From Triglochin maritima (taxonomy: Eukaryota; Streptophyta; Magnoliopsida; Alismatales; Juncaginaceae), in assembly GCA_963682175.1 (NCBI GenBank), contig OY821772.1:13756743-13820742 (forward strand): DNA of 64,000 nt, written 5' to 3'. The notes under the pieces are model-generated. The model had not been told where the DNA came from. It made no database searches and saw nothing but the letters and a program-made list of their open reading frames with translations. The translations under genes and the position numbers were made by a program. Positions 45,614 to 57,981 of the stretch are shown here, in pieces; position 1 is the first letter of the stretch; each line of letters starts with the position of its first letter.

Positions 45614-46417
45614 TGGGTCTGGTAATTTGACACGAAATACGAAAACACGACACGAACACAACATGAAAAATCCGTATTTGGGTTTAAGGATTTCGTGTTC
45701 GTGTCGTGTGTCGGGTACATGAAAAAAATTCGTGTTGTTTTTGTGCACATCATGTCGTGTACACGAAAGTACATGGATTTATTATATACAGTACATCTCA
45801 AACTCTCTCAACTTTTGCACGGTAACGTAACGGTTGGTACTCTGTTCAGAGCTTCTACGAACTCGGGTTCGATTCCTGGTGGGTAGTGATTGGTGAGGTT
45901 TTGTTTTTGGAAAATTCAAAATCCAAGGTCAAAAAACAGGGGTTGGGACTGGGAGATTCGAACACAGAACCTCATGTACCGAATGAGCTGTTCCGTAGCA
46001 GCAAGTCATTGTTGCTTACACGATTTTACTGACATTGTTATATATGATATGTAGGTTTACGCACATTCAATACTACTGATAAATGATCCTTTCACCCTTG
46101 TTTCACTCATCCCTCACTTGAGTTACTTTCTACTCTGAGGGTGACTGAACTTAAATTTATGGCTCTCTCCTCTATTTGTTGCTATATTTTTTAAGTTAAC
46201 AATTATAATTTAAGGGGAGCATGTTTTCAACCAAGAAAACTACTACCTATTTGATTAAGTGTAAACTTTTCGTGTCGTTTTCGTGTTCCACGAAATGTTT
46301 CTGTGTCGTGTTTGAGTTTTATGACCCAGACACGAAATGTTTTCGTGTTCGTGTATGGGTATTTGACCTAATACATGTAAAAAAACACGACACGAAACTA
46401 CATGATTGTCAGGTCTA
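45614..46417. mobile_element. Degenerate hAT-like element
   Basis: Both ends carry CACGAA/TTCGTG-rich repeats like the MITE at 25849-26494. Terminal sequences (TGGGTCTGGTAATTTGACA, and TAGACCTGACAATCATG on the other strand) are imperfect inverted repeats. The flanks CTTACTTG and CTTCCCTC agree at only five of eight positions. It begins about 160 bp upstream of the start codon of the 44943-45455 gene. Confidence 0.5.
45825..45990. repeat. Pair of tRNA-like (SINE-like) segments in opposite orientation
   Basis: On the + strand AACGGTTGGTACTC and GGGTTCGATTCC (45865-45878) resemble pol III boxes A and B. On the minus strand GTGTTCGAATCTC (about 45955-45967) and AGCTCATTCGGTAC resemble the same boxes. 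No complete tRNA cloverleaf is seen. Confidence 0.4.
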
Positions 46418-47435
46418 CTTCCCTCCCTCCCAATGATAATCCTGCCCTTTGGGTTTGAGTTTTGAACTGTTGTTGGGTTGGTTACTTTTTTGAAGGCATC
46501 AGCTTCTTAAATTTGATTCGATGAGCCAAGACGGCTTATTAAGTAAATTCCAACAACGAAAATCTTTTACATTTCGTCGAGTTGGAAAGCGTTTTTGGGT
46601 TTCCAACTTGGATTTTTACTTTATTTAAATTCGGAAATATTTTAGTTGAATTTTCTAATTTTAGGCTTGTCCAAGAAAGATGGCGCTCCGAACATCATTT
46701 AGGTCAGCCAGGCAAGCCACCGTTTCAGGTGATCTTCCGTTGGAATGTGCGCATGTCTAGTGTAACGCCCCGAGCCCAATTCAGGATATTACATCTAGTG
46801 CTAGAAGTTTTTATTTTTTTGAAACTTGGCAGGTTCATCGAGTGCCGGAAGTTGATTTAAGGATAAGTATGTACTAGCATGGGCACCAAAATGATACTAG
46901 CTTGGTACGAGGGTTGTAAACGCACGGGTATTATATATATTATGCACTTTCCAATTTTGAAAGTGGTTTAGTGCATAAATTAAAAACATCTTCGCTAGGA
47001 GCCACAATAAGGATACAAAACTCTCAAGATCAAAGTAGTTAACCCCGTAATAGAGGTGTTACAAACCCAAACAGCAAAAGAACAAGTCGAACGGTTCAAA
47101 TTAAGCAGCTAAAGACAAGGTTTGAAACTCATGCCACGTGGCAAGACATGGTTGGATGTGGCTTTGAATTGGTTTGAACTTTGTGTTTGACGATTCCCGT
47201 AAAAACATTCAAGAAAAAAAAATTCCGAAATCGTATTTGGATTTGAATTTGAATATCCACAAAAAAATGAAACGAATATGAATATTGGTATATCTGATGT
47301 GAATAATATTCGTTTTGAAAACAAAATCATAATAATATTATTTATATATGTATTTATGTTTGTAATCTTTAAATGATATTTATATACACATGTATTTATA
47401 TATTACTCATAGATTATTAGTATTATTATTTGTAG
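46418..47435. other. Intergenic sequence
   Basis: No gene is recognised. Around 46760-46795 a short TGTAACGCCCCGAG...GATATTACA stretch resembles Ty3 LTR edges, but it is too short to call. Confidence 0.5.
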
Positions 47436-48048
47436 TACTTGAAATGAATGTGTTCTAAAAGTATTGTTTTATGTCTTTTATTATGAATTGAAAGTAACAA
47501 CATTTTGATTCTTGATTAATGTATTTGTCTTTTGGAAGTATTAAGAAAGAGACTCTTGGTCATTAACCATAGAGCTCTAAAAGATAAAAAATATTTCACA
47601 ATCATGGTGATTAACATGTGACATTGATTATTGAGTTAAGATTGTTATGTTGGTTAAAGGATATTGTAGTTTTACAAGTATTTAACAACATGAGTATATG
47701 ATATAGAAAATGTTTCTTTCATATATTGAATTGACCTAACAAATGAAACATTATTGAATTATGTTTGTATCATTAATATTTCATTGTGTCTTTGAATCCT
47801 AAGATATGAGACCTATATATTTGAAATGAATGTGTTCTAAATTTTTTACTTTAATATGTCAATTATTATGAATTGGATATACAAACATTTTGTTCCTTGA
47901 TTATGATATTCGTCTTTTGGAAGTGTTAAGGAAGGGGCGCTTGGTCCTTAACCGTAGAGTTCTAAAAGATAATGGTTTACATTAATCAAAAGTTATTTAC
48001 AATCATGGTAATTAACATGGAACATTAATCACCGAGATAAGATTGTCG
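47436..48048 (+). repeat. Tandem copia 3'-end/LTR-start fragments
   Basis: 47500-47650 and 47875-48048 both match the sequence that precedes the 3' LTR of the copia at 3688-6837 (compare 4760-4916). Between them, 47651-47820 matches the first ~165 bp of the LTR in decayed form. The period is about 385-400 bp. The LTR at 48049 is thus preceded by 3'-end sequence and followed by a primer site. Confidence 0.7.
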
Positions 48049-49992
48049 TGTTGGTCATCGATTGTTGTAGCTCTACAAATAATTGACGACACGAGTATAT
48101 AAAATAGGAAAATATTACTTTTATATATTGAATAGACCTAACAAATAAAACATTATGGAATTGTGTTTCGTGTCATTAATGTTTTACTGTGTCTTCGATC
48201 CTAAGATATGAGACTTATATCTTTTCACTCAAGAAGTGCTCAATTTGATTATTGTTAAAACCTATCAATGAGTATAGTGATAAAAACAATAGTTGGTTGA
48301 ACATGACTTGTGCTGGAAAAGATAGCTAGTCAAACGATTATCATTGCCCCTCTTAATTGAGTGATGATATTAGTGGGTCCCTTGATAAAACAAAATTATA
48401 ATGTGCACAATGTAACTTGAGTTAAGTTACATAGTTATAATTATCTTAAAGAGATCAAGAAATGAATATAATACAAAGGTGACACATTTCTACTTTGTAT
48501 ATATTCTTAATATCATGAGGCAAGGGACGGACACAAGTGGTGCACTTACATCACTAAATGGATCGTGTTTTGGTTCGGGTGGAACAAAGACATCTATGCT
48601 AATTGGGTAACTATAATGTGTAGCTAGATACCGCTTATACTTTGAGATATTAAGTGTTTAATATCACTGTCAATTGGGCTTAGATCCTCCTATAGGTCAC
48701 ACTACAAAACTGGAAAACAAGAGGTTTGATTTTAAGTTCACATGATGTGTCGGGTTTCATGTGAAAATGACACATGTGGTGAATGAATAAAATCAATATG
48801 TCATGAGAACTGACATAATTAGAATCATAATAAATTTATATGAAGTGTATATATTATGATGTGTAATAATTTAATATTACATAGGATAATATATTACATA
48901 ATATGTGAATTTTCTAAAAACCCCAAAAGATCAAATTTTGTTGGAAATAAATCCAAAATTTGACAAAGGCAAAATCGATGTCAAACACGGTGAACCGTTC
49001 ATGGTTCGGTCGACCGGGGTATCTTCGGATCGGTTTACCGAATAGGGAACGGGTAAGCACAATTGGTTGACCGAAATTGTCTGGAGTGCCTGGACAATCA
49101 GGTTCGGTTAACCGAGTGTGCACGGTCAACCGAGAAGTAGTATTTTTGGTAGACCGAAGGTGACACGGTCATCCGATGACTATGTCGCAGGAGCGATTCT
49201 GGTGGGTCAACGGTCGACCGAGTAAAATACGTGGTTCGTCTGAATTCTTCCAGGAAATTTTTCTCATACGGATTCGGTCGACCGTCTAGCTCACGGTGCA
49301 CCGAACACGTGTTATAACCGAACGGTTTGGTTGACCGAGTTATACTCGGTCCACCGAACAGAACGATTCTGCCTGAATTATTAAGAGATTAATGAGATCA
49401 TGAGTGAATTAATTCCAGATTTAATTAAAACGTTTTTTGTGGGTGCTTAGGTGTAAATTAGATATTAATTTTAGGAGAGAATAAACAAGAGATCATGGCT
49501 AAAGAATAGTTATTAATAAAGATGATTTGGGAGACTATAAAAGGACCCCTACTCCTACTTGTTTACGACTAATGCAAAAATTCTCTCTCATTAATCTCTC
49601 CCTAATCACTACGAAAATCTCTTAGTAAATTTAGGTTTTAGAGATACGAATCTCAGGAGCTTAAAGAGGGTTATTAGCTTGATTCTAAACCTTGTTAGAG
49701 ATTGATTGACTAACTTCTTTCTCTCTAATCTTGTTCAGAGTTTGGTGAACACTCGGAGGCAATTCCTTGGACGATTCAACGGGCAACGCGACTCCGAATC
49801 TTCAAAAATGTTTTAGAGAACCTTTAGGTATGATTCTATCTTTGTGATTAATTTTAATAAATGTATGGTTGCATGATATTAGAATAAAACACAAAGTTAT
49901 GTACATAAAATTATTGAAAATATGAAATCGATCTTGTATGTTGTATTAAATTTTTTAAAATATATACATACATGGGGACACGAAATCCTACA
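48049..49992 (+). repeat. Copia 5' LTR (1944 bp)
   Basis: It begins TGTTGGTCATCG and ends GAAATCCTACA. Palindromes cluster at 48985-49355 with three perfect CGGTCGACCG copies (near 49006, 49209 and 49275). The TATA box (TATAAAAGG) is at 49536-49544, about 180 bp after the cluster. Confidence 0.9.
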
Positions 49993-49993
49993 G

Positions 49994-50005
49994 TGGTATC
50001 ATAGC
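49994..50005 (+). other. Copia primer-binding site
   Basis: TGGTATCATAGC lies one base after the LTR. It differs by one base from the usual initiator-Met primer site TGGTATCAGAGC. Confidence 0.85.
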
Positions 50006-51474
50006 ATTTGGTTCATATTTTCAATGATTAGACTATATAATTAATTTTAGTTTACCATCTACAATCGAAACAATTCATGTTCTATGTCTTTTTCGTGTTT
50101 TCCGATAGTTTTGTTGATTTAATTTTAATTGATTCTTTTGATAGTTTTAAATGTTTTGAAACACATCATGTGAATGTTAGAATTGAAATTTAGACTTATG
50201 TCTAATTTATAGAATTTTCGTTTTTAAATAAATGATTATTTTATAAAGAATCGACAAAACGAAAAAGGCATATGTTTATCTTTCTTTAAATTTTTATTTT
50301 TGGAAATTGGATAAACAACGGTTCAAATGTTGTGTATTGAACTATAGATGCATAAAATCATTTTTAAATGATTTCAAATGATTTTAGAATTGTTTGATTT
50401 AGAGATGCATGATAAACAAAATCGAGTAATATATAGTATATGTACATGCGTTGCTCGAGTTCTCTAATGCAGTGATATGTGGGTTTGTATGTTCCGGCGA
50501 AGCCATGTGTGAATGAATGAATGAATGAGTGAATGAATGTGTATGTTATTATTATTCAATCACAGAGGCTTATGTATATGTGAAAGCCAAATTTCTATTT
50601 CTATGTATATGCATGCATATGAGAGGATTTTTACATAGGACTTGCACTAGACAATTTTTCAAAATTGAGAGATGCATGTTTATATTTTTTGCAATATCAA
50701 CATCCATGGTGCAAGAGGAAGACGCTGAAAAAGCGTGAGGATCAAGGACGCGGGAACATATAAACTCACACGATGCGTGTGTGAATGTATTTATTTATGT
50801 TTGTGTGCTTGATATATATGTGACTGTATGAATGAATGTTAGGATGTGTATAGATGATAAATATGCATGATCACCTAAATTCTAAAATCACATGTAAATG
50901 TTTAAATTGTCTAACAAAAAATTAAGAGTATTTTTGTTTCTTATTTCATCCACTAGCAGCCATCGATCGATGGATATTCTGCTCGCCCTTAGCGGGAGAT
51001 AGCTTCCTCCATCTTTGGGAATAGTGGGAGATATAAGGTTGTCTATTGTTGTGCCATGAATAGATGTACAAGGTGCGATTCACCCTTAGTAGACACCGAG
51101 TATATTTGTTTGTGAATACAATGGATAAACGTATCTCGTATCAAATGAAATAAGTTTTCTTAACAAGACCCGGAGCCCTAGCTCGGTTTTGAGAAAGAGA
51201 GTTTTTCTTACGAGGATTGGTCAAATTCCCTCTTAATTAAAACGACAAGAGTCATAAGAGTTTTAAATGCAAATGTTGCGATATTTCGAAATGGTTATGA
51301 TTAGAAAATATTTTCTTACCTTGGTCTTATAATATATCTGATAGCCCTTAGCTAGTTTGTATTATAATTGATATGTTCTTGAATTGCTGTATTTATGGAC
51401 AAATTTTTATTTGCGGTATTGATTTTATAAAACATAAAATTGACATTACATCCCATATAATTTATTTTGTAGAA
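50006..51474 (+). other. Copia leader
   Basis: AT-rich untranslated region before gag, with GAAT-repeat runs near 50510-50540. No coding content is recognised. Confidence 0.6.
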
Positions 51475-52942
51475 ATGTCGAATATTCAACCTATTGTGCG
51501 ATCTATGATTGAGAAACATCATTTGGCAAATGATGGCTCAAACATCATATGCTGGCAACTCAAGCTCAATATCGTGTTGAAGTTTGAGAAACTATCTCAT
51601 ATTTTGGATGGTGAAATCCCAAAATTAAATGAGAAGGCAACCGATAGCGAGAAAGAGGCAAAAGTCAAGTGGGAAGACCAAGAGAACCAAGTTCACGGTC
51701 TAATGTTGGCCTCCATGGGTGTCTCGCTTCAAGCGAAATATTTGGATTCAAAACCCAAGAAGACCATAGAAGCTTTAACAAAGATGTTCATGGATAGTGC
51801 TAGAAAAAAGCGTTATAAGACCACCATCGCACTCACAAGGTGCCACATGGCGAAGGGAACATCAGTATCCATGCATTTTCTTACGATGCAAGGATACCTT
51901 GAAAAGTTGTCAAAGCTCTCTTCCCCGATGCCCGATGATATTGCGGAAGATTTGATTCTTGGCTCTCTAGCCCCGTCCTACAAGGACTTCATTATGCACT
52001 ATCATGTGCGTGAGAAAGGGGTGAGTCTAGAGGAACTTCACAATGCTCTCAAAACGGCTGAAGTTGACATGGGCAAAGGTCGGGACAAGCACGTCCTAGC
52101 CGTTCATGGAGGGAGCAAGAAGATCACCAAAGCTAAAGGAAAATTCACTAAAAATATGTCAATCAAGAGCAAGGGAGTAGGAGGTGCTCGTGGGAGCGCC
52201 TCAAGGGGGAATTCTTCGAAATCTCCGACTCCCAACACAGACTGCTTTCACTGCGGTGAAAAGGGACACATCCGGCCAAATTGCCCCAAGTACAATGAAG
52301 ACTTTGACAATGGAGTGATTGAACGTAAGCGCCCCAAAAAGGCCAAATGTATATTTGTTATTGAGATATATTTAGCCACCTCTGTCCATGATTGGGTAGT
52401 TGGTACCAGATCTTGTGCTCACATAATTTCTAATGTGCAGCTACTAAAGTATAGGAAGGAACTCGTGAAGAATGAGATAATTTTGAAGGTCGGAAATGGT
52501 GCGAGCGTTGCTGCGATTGCACAAGGTTCTGTGGAGCTTAAATTATTTAGTGGTTTAAATTTATGTTTAAAGAATGTTTATTATGTGCCTTCGATTAGCA
52601 AGAATATTATTTCTATATCATGTTTGGATATGGATAATTTTAATATAAATATTTCAAATTCTTGCTTGTCTATATCAAAGAATGGTATTTTCTATGCAAA
52701 TGCATTCGTGAGGAATGATCTCTATTTGCTTGAATTGAATAATAAACAAATCTTAAACATCAATAATAAAAAGCTTAAAACTACTCACGTGAATGATACA
52801 CTCTTGTGGCACTATCGTCTTGGTCACATAAATGAAAAACGCATCAAGAAATTGCAAGAAGCTAACCTTCTCGGTCAACTTGAATTTAAATCATTGGAGA
52901 CGTGCGAACCTTACCTCATGAGCAAAATGACCAAAAGGCCTT
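51475..52942 (+). pseudogene. Copia Gag, protease and pre-integrase (5' half of polyprotein)
   Basis: The start is MSNIQPIVRSMIEKHHLAND at 51475; the 34 codons before it are leader. A UBN2-type Gag region follows (KLNIVLKFEKLSHILD, ALTRCHMAKGTSVSMHF), then a CCHC knuckle CFHCGEKGHIRPNC near 52246-52287. The protease site, normally DTGSCAH, reads GTRSCAH (about 52400), so the catalytic Asp is lost. The pre-integrase finger WHYRLGHINEKR...CEPYLMSK has lost one Cys. The frame continues without a stop until the Ty3 insertion at 52943; the ORF's last 32 codons are LTR sequence. Confidence 0.88.
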
Positions 52943-54344
52943 TGATTGACATCATTTCATGCTCATATTTGTATCTTATATCCATTATCTTTCACCTAAA
53001 CAATGCTATGTCACGAGTTTTATGTTTAGTTTTCAGGAATAAATAGGTTTGAAGAGATGAAACATAAAAGGACCCAAAAGCTGGGAAAAAGGACTGGATT
53101 GTGAGATCTGGGGACCAAGATGCAAGGGAGAAGGACCTGAACGCAAGACAGAGGGACCTAAGAGCAAAACAGAATACTCCACACCATCATGGGGAGTATT
53201 TTACCAATTCGATTCGGGTCGGAGCTCCAACAAGTCAAGTAACCGCATCAAAGACCAACAATACCAGAAAAAAAAGCCCACAACAAAAATGAGCAGGATC
53301 TGAACCATATAGACCGCCAATTGGCGGTCCAAGACCGCTAATTGGCGGTCCATGTTGGCCCAAATCCGCTCAAATTTCTCCAGCACATGTATTAGAGGAT
53401 GTTTAGGCTATTTTTGGTATCTGTTTAGTCCCACATCGGGGGATTGTCCCGGATTAGCTTTTTCCATGGCTATAAATAGAACTCTTCACCTCCTATTGTA
53501 ATCACTCCATATTTTAAGTGGCTATTCTTCCTACTAGAAGTGAGGCCTTGAAGCACACACTAAAGTAGGAGGATGCTACTTTTAATGTAAGTCATTTTAA
53601 TACAAGTTTTCTTTATTATGTTGTTTGTTTTATGTTTCTTGTTTTGCTTTGCTTAATCTCATTTCATTAGTTTTATTAGCTTAGTTAATATGCTTTCTTT
53701 GTTTAGTTTAATAATTAGTGTAATGTTTAGTGAGTAGTTCCATCCCCTTTGGGGGGTGGAGTAGATGTACATACATGCATTAGAGAATGTGATGAATGTT
53801 TTATTTTTGATGTGTTGATAAAACATGAATGTATGCTTGCTTGTTTAGGATAGAATTTATAACTTGATGAGTTTTGCCAAAATGATTAGACACCTCTCAT
53901 GCTTGTTTAGGTTCTGAAATAAACAACTTGCATATGTAAATGTTAATCAACTAAGTTGGTGAATAGATTGATAGGTTTTGCCATAACATTTAGACACTTC
54001 CTATGCTTGATAAACACCACCTTCATGTGCTTAAAGAATGTATTCTACACCCACCTCGGTTCTTGTGTGCACTCACTCCACCCCTTAGGGGTTTTCCCTT
54101 CCTGAAATTCCAGCATTCTTGTTTTGTTCTTAGCTTAGTTCTTATTTCATCGTTTGTTTGCTTCTTTCACCTTTCATACTTCTTAGAGTAGTTTAGTGTA
54201 GAGTAGCATAATCAATCTTTCTCTTCCCTATTTTTCCACTTGATTTCTGATAAACAAGAGGCTGCTCACCTCCCTGAGGACGACCCGTACTTGCCACTGC
54301 TTCATCGCGGCCGTGCACTTGCGGTTTAAATAAAACGTTCAACA
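52943..54344 (+). repeat. 5' LTR of element 3 (1402 bp)
   Basis: It runs TGATTGACATC to GTTCAACA. GACCGCCAATTGGCGGTC, an 18-bp perfect palindrome, is at 53312-53329, with a one-base variant at 53333-53350. The TATA box (TATAAATA) at 53471-53478 follows about 120 bp later. Confidence 0.95.
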
Positions 54345-54350
54345 AGTTTT

Positions 54351-54366
54351 TGGCGCCGTTGCCGGG
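54351..54366 (+). other. Primer-binding site of element 3
   Basis: TGGCGCCGTTGCCGGG lies a few bases after the 5' LTR. It is the site usual for Athila/Tat elements, assigned in that group to tRNA-Asp. Confidence 0.85.
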
Positions 54367-55404
54367 GAGGTGCCAGTCCAGACTCTTGTTTGGACGATTC
54401 GAGTGGATTTAATTTGTGTTGTGTAGTTTTTCCTTGTTTCAGGAGACTTGGAGTCATCAGGAGGAACGCCTGGAGAAGTTTGGAGTGAATCTGAGCATTT
54501 AAGACCGCCAATCAGCGGACTGAGACCGCCAATTGGCGGTCTGGTAAGCTCGTTTTTGTCTCTTATTTCTTTGGTTGGTTTTCATAATTGATGTAGTGAT
54601 CTGGGATTTAATTTGGCATGTTTTGACTTATAGTTCGTTCCCAGATCAATAATCAAACCTCCTTTAAGCAACTTGGACCCTAAAACTCAAAGCAAAAGAT
54701 TAGGCATTCATTCTTGTTTAGGTCATGCATCATGTATGTGACTTAGGCACTTAGATTGTCTTTTATCTTAGCTTTATTTTCTGTTGCTGAGAGCTGGCGT
54801 GAGGTACGCACCTTCTACTCTCATTCATGCATTTCGTATGAACATGCATTAGTTAGTAGGAAGTGCATTGCAACAAGTGTGAGTTGAGCGTTGTTTGGAG
54901 TGTTGATTGCTAGATTTAGGACTCCAAAACGCTACTAAGGAGGGGCTGTCCCGTAAAAGATAAGGTGGGGGATTTCATCACCCTTTCCTTCGCCCCAAAA
55001 ACCACACTAATCAAGAGCCTAATTTTAAAATCAAGTAGACATTGGCCCTAAGGATTTCGGGCGCATTAGGAGAGTGATCCGGTCCCGACCGTCATGACCT
55101 GATCGGCGTTGCCCACTTTGTCGATAGTAGGAGAGACGAGATCCCCGGATCTTGGCTCACTTGCTGGGCTTTGTGGTCCTCGTTGTAGGGAGGTGAGGCG
55201 TGTTGAGGCCGTGTGACCTCGCAGTTAGGCGTCGTCTAGCTGTAAGGACCTATAGCGACCTTAGGATTGCTTGAGCCTTGTTTGCTTGTGTGCTTCTACC
55301 TGTACCCATCCGCCGTAGCTTAAAGACTTCTTCCCTTCTCTCCTGAGTCATTCTTTCTCTCCTGTGTTCCCTCGTCTTCTCTTCTACGTACATTCTTTGT
55401 TTTT

Positions 55405-55436
<32 letters not shown>

Positions 55437-55578
55437 TTTTGGTGTGTGTGCACCTTTGTGCATGCTTTCGTGGACACGAGACGAGAGTGGTCGTTTGACG
55501 AGGAGCGTTGTCAATCCGGCTTCGGTCATCGATTTCTCGACACCTCCCTCCTCTCGTGTCGCACGCAGTCCGGGTTCA
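54367..55578 (+). other. Leader of element 3
   Basis: Two more palindrome copies lie just after the primer site (GACCGCCAATCAGCGGAC at 54503-54520 and the perfect form at 54524-54541). An A-rich run occupies 55408-55436. No coding region is recognised before gag. Confidence 0.65.
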
Positions 55579-57981
55579 ATGGCTGCTAATTTCCGTGAGG
55601 AGGAGCAGTTGCTGGACCCACCTGCTCCACCAGTGCTTACAGTTGTCGTTCCCATACCTCTTCGTGATCGATGCTACCCGAGCCGTACAGCTCTACCCTC
55701 ATGAATCGTATTACCAGAGGCTAATGGGAACCATTTTGAGGTTAAACCTCAATTCATTTCCATGCTCCCTCATTTCACTGGGAAAGGTGACCCCTATATC
55801 TTTCTCAGGGAATTTGAGGAGGTCTGTGCTATGTTCAAGCTGCAACAACTTAGCACAGACTCCATCCATCTTAGGCTCGTTCCTTTTGCACTAAAGGATG
55901 ACGCCAAGAAGTGGTTGTACAGCAACCAGGCGAATTCCTTTAGGACTTGGGATGAGTTTCAATCTGCATTCCTCAAGAAGTACTTTCCTAATCATTGGAC
56001 TCAAAAATTGAGGAACGAAATCAATTCGTTCTATCAACATGAGACCGAACCATTTCATGCATATCTTGAGAGGTTCAAAGAGCTACTATCCTCGTGCCCT
56101 CACCATGGCATTGAGTTGTGGCGTCTTTGTCAGATTGTGTATGAGGGTCTTCACATCCCGTCAAGAACGCTCCTTGAGTCCATGTGTCAAGGAGAGTTCT
56201 TGGGAAAGGATGAAAGGGAGGCATGGGCCTTCCTAGAAGACCTCGCTGAGAAAACCATGCAATGGGAGAGTGTGAGGGAACCACCTGCATCATCTAGTAT
56301 AGGAGCGAGGATCGCGAATGCAAACTCAACTAGATCGGGTTCCGCATTTGCTATCGATATCACTACGGCCACCGAGGCACGCATGACAGCCTTAATGCGC
56401 CGTATGGATTCGATTGAGCTCCAAAACCAACAAAGTGCACCTCACATGTCCACATCTGGTCCAGTTCCCTGTCATTCATGTGGTAGGATAGGTCATGTAG
56501 AGAGCGAGTGTGAGTCCATTCCTCCTGAGATGGAGCGTGTCAACGCCATCTATGACAGAGCTAGGAATGACCCATACTCATCATCTTATAACCCTGGATG
56601 GAGGAACCACCCCAATTTTTCATGGAACCAAAATAATGCCCCGGGTGGTCCTTCAAACTCCTCTAGACCACCATACCAATCACACCAACCTCCCATGCAT
56701 GCACATTCCTATCAGCCATCCCAAGCACAAACCACCAATCAATCGGGTTTCCTAAATTCCAATAATATGGAAACCCGATTCAATTCGCTTGAGACCTTGA
56801 CTCGTGGACTTGAAAACTCAATGAAAAATTTTATGTCTACCACAAGTCAAGTTCTCACTTCAAATCAGCAGACCATCAAATCTCTAGAGCTTCAGATGGG
56901 CCAATTGGCTCAGTCTGTACATGAAAGAGAGAGAGGGTCTTTTCCTAGCCAGCCTGAGGCTAACCCCCGCATGTACCAACAACAACAAATGCAAAATGAG
57001 AATGTGGTACCTTGGGGGAGGCAAGTGAACCATGTGGAGGAACCTGTTCACCATGTCAATTCCATTGTGACCTTAAGGAATGAAAAACAGGTTGACAATC
57101 ACATTTCCTTGCCACACCCACCACCATCTATGCAGCCCCTCAGTGGGAATGGTGGTGAAGAAGAAGCTGAGGGTGAGGGTAATACACCAAAGCTTTCTTC
57201 TCAGGCACAGCAGAAAACCTACCTGCCAAAAGCTCCTTATCCTAGTAGGTTAAACAAAAAGCAGAGTGACAACATGGACAAGATATTAGAGGTATTTAAG
57301 CAAGTGAAGGTTAACATCCCCTTGTTGGATGTCATCCAACAAATACCTCAATATGCCAAAGTGTTGAAGGATCTCTGCACAACCAAGAGGAAGACCAATG
57401 TGCCTAAGAGAGCATTCTTGGCTGCAAATATCAGCTCACTTTTGTCCAATCCCACCTACATAAAATACAAGGACCCTGGGTGTCCTACTATTCAGTGTAC
57501 GATAGGGGACACTAGACTGAGCAATGTTTTGCTTGATTTAGGATCGGCGGTCAACCTCCTCCCATTCTCTGTTTATCAATAGTTGAACTTGGGAGAATTG
57601 AAACCAACTAAGATCACCCTCCAATTGGCGGATAGATCCATTCGTATTCCCATGGGGATTATCGAGGATGTGCTTATCAAAGTTGGAGGTTTTATATTTC
57701 CAGTCGATTTTGTTGTCCTCGATACCAATATTGTTGCGAACACCCACTCTCAAATACCTATGATTTTGGGTAGATCATTTCTGGCAACCTCCAATGCTTT
57801 GATTAATTGTAGAAATGGTCTCATGAAGCTCTCATTCGGTAACATGAGTGTCGAGTTTCATGTGTTCAACTCTGGTAGGCAACAGGAACCCATGGATGAA
57901 CCTTTAAATCTAAATCTCATCCGCCAATTGGAGAAAGCACCACAAAATCAACGCACCCCTAACCCCAATGCAACCCATTGA
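55579..57981 (+). pseudogene. Gag-protease of element 3
   Basis: The start is MAANFREEEQLLDPPAPPV at 55579. Two frame changes (about 55665 and 55712) break the N-terminus. The frame from 55762 (MLPHFTGKGDPYIF) is then open for 606 codons. It encodes a retrotransposon-gag core (FALKDDAKKWLYS, WDEFQSAFLKKYFP, about residues 40-130), a CCHC knuckle (C237, C240, H245, C250), a Gln/Pro-rich region, and the protease with D-L-G-S-A near 57534-57548. An in-frame TAG at 57580-57582 replaces a codon that is Gln in element 1, consistent with one C-to-T change. Protease homology then continues to about 57880 and stops at 57981. No RT follows. Confidence 0.88.

Noticed and set aside
50006..51474. Host gene in the copia leader (69-codon ORF at 50529-50738)
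   Set aside because: Short, no motif, and located between primer site and gag as expected for a leader.
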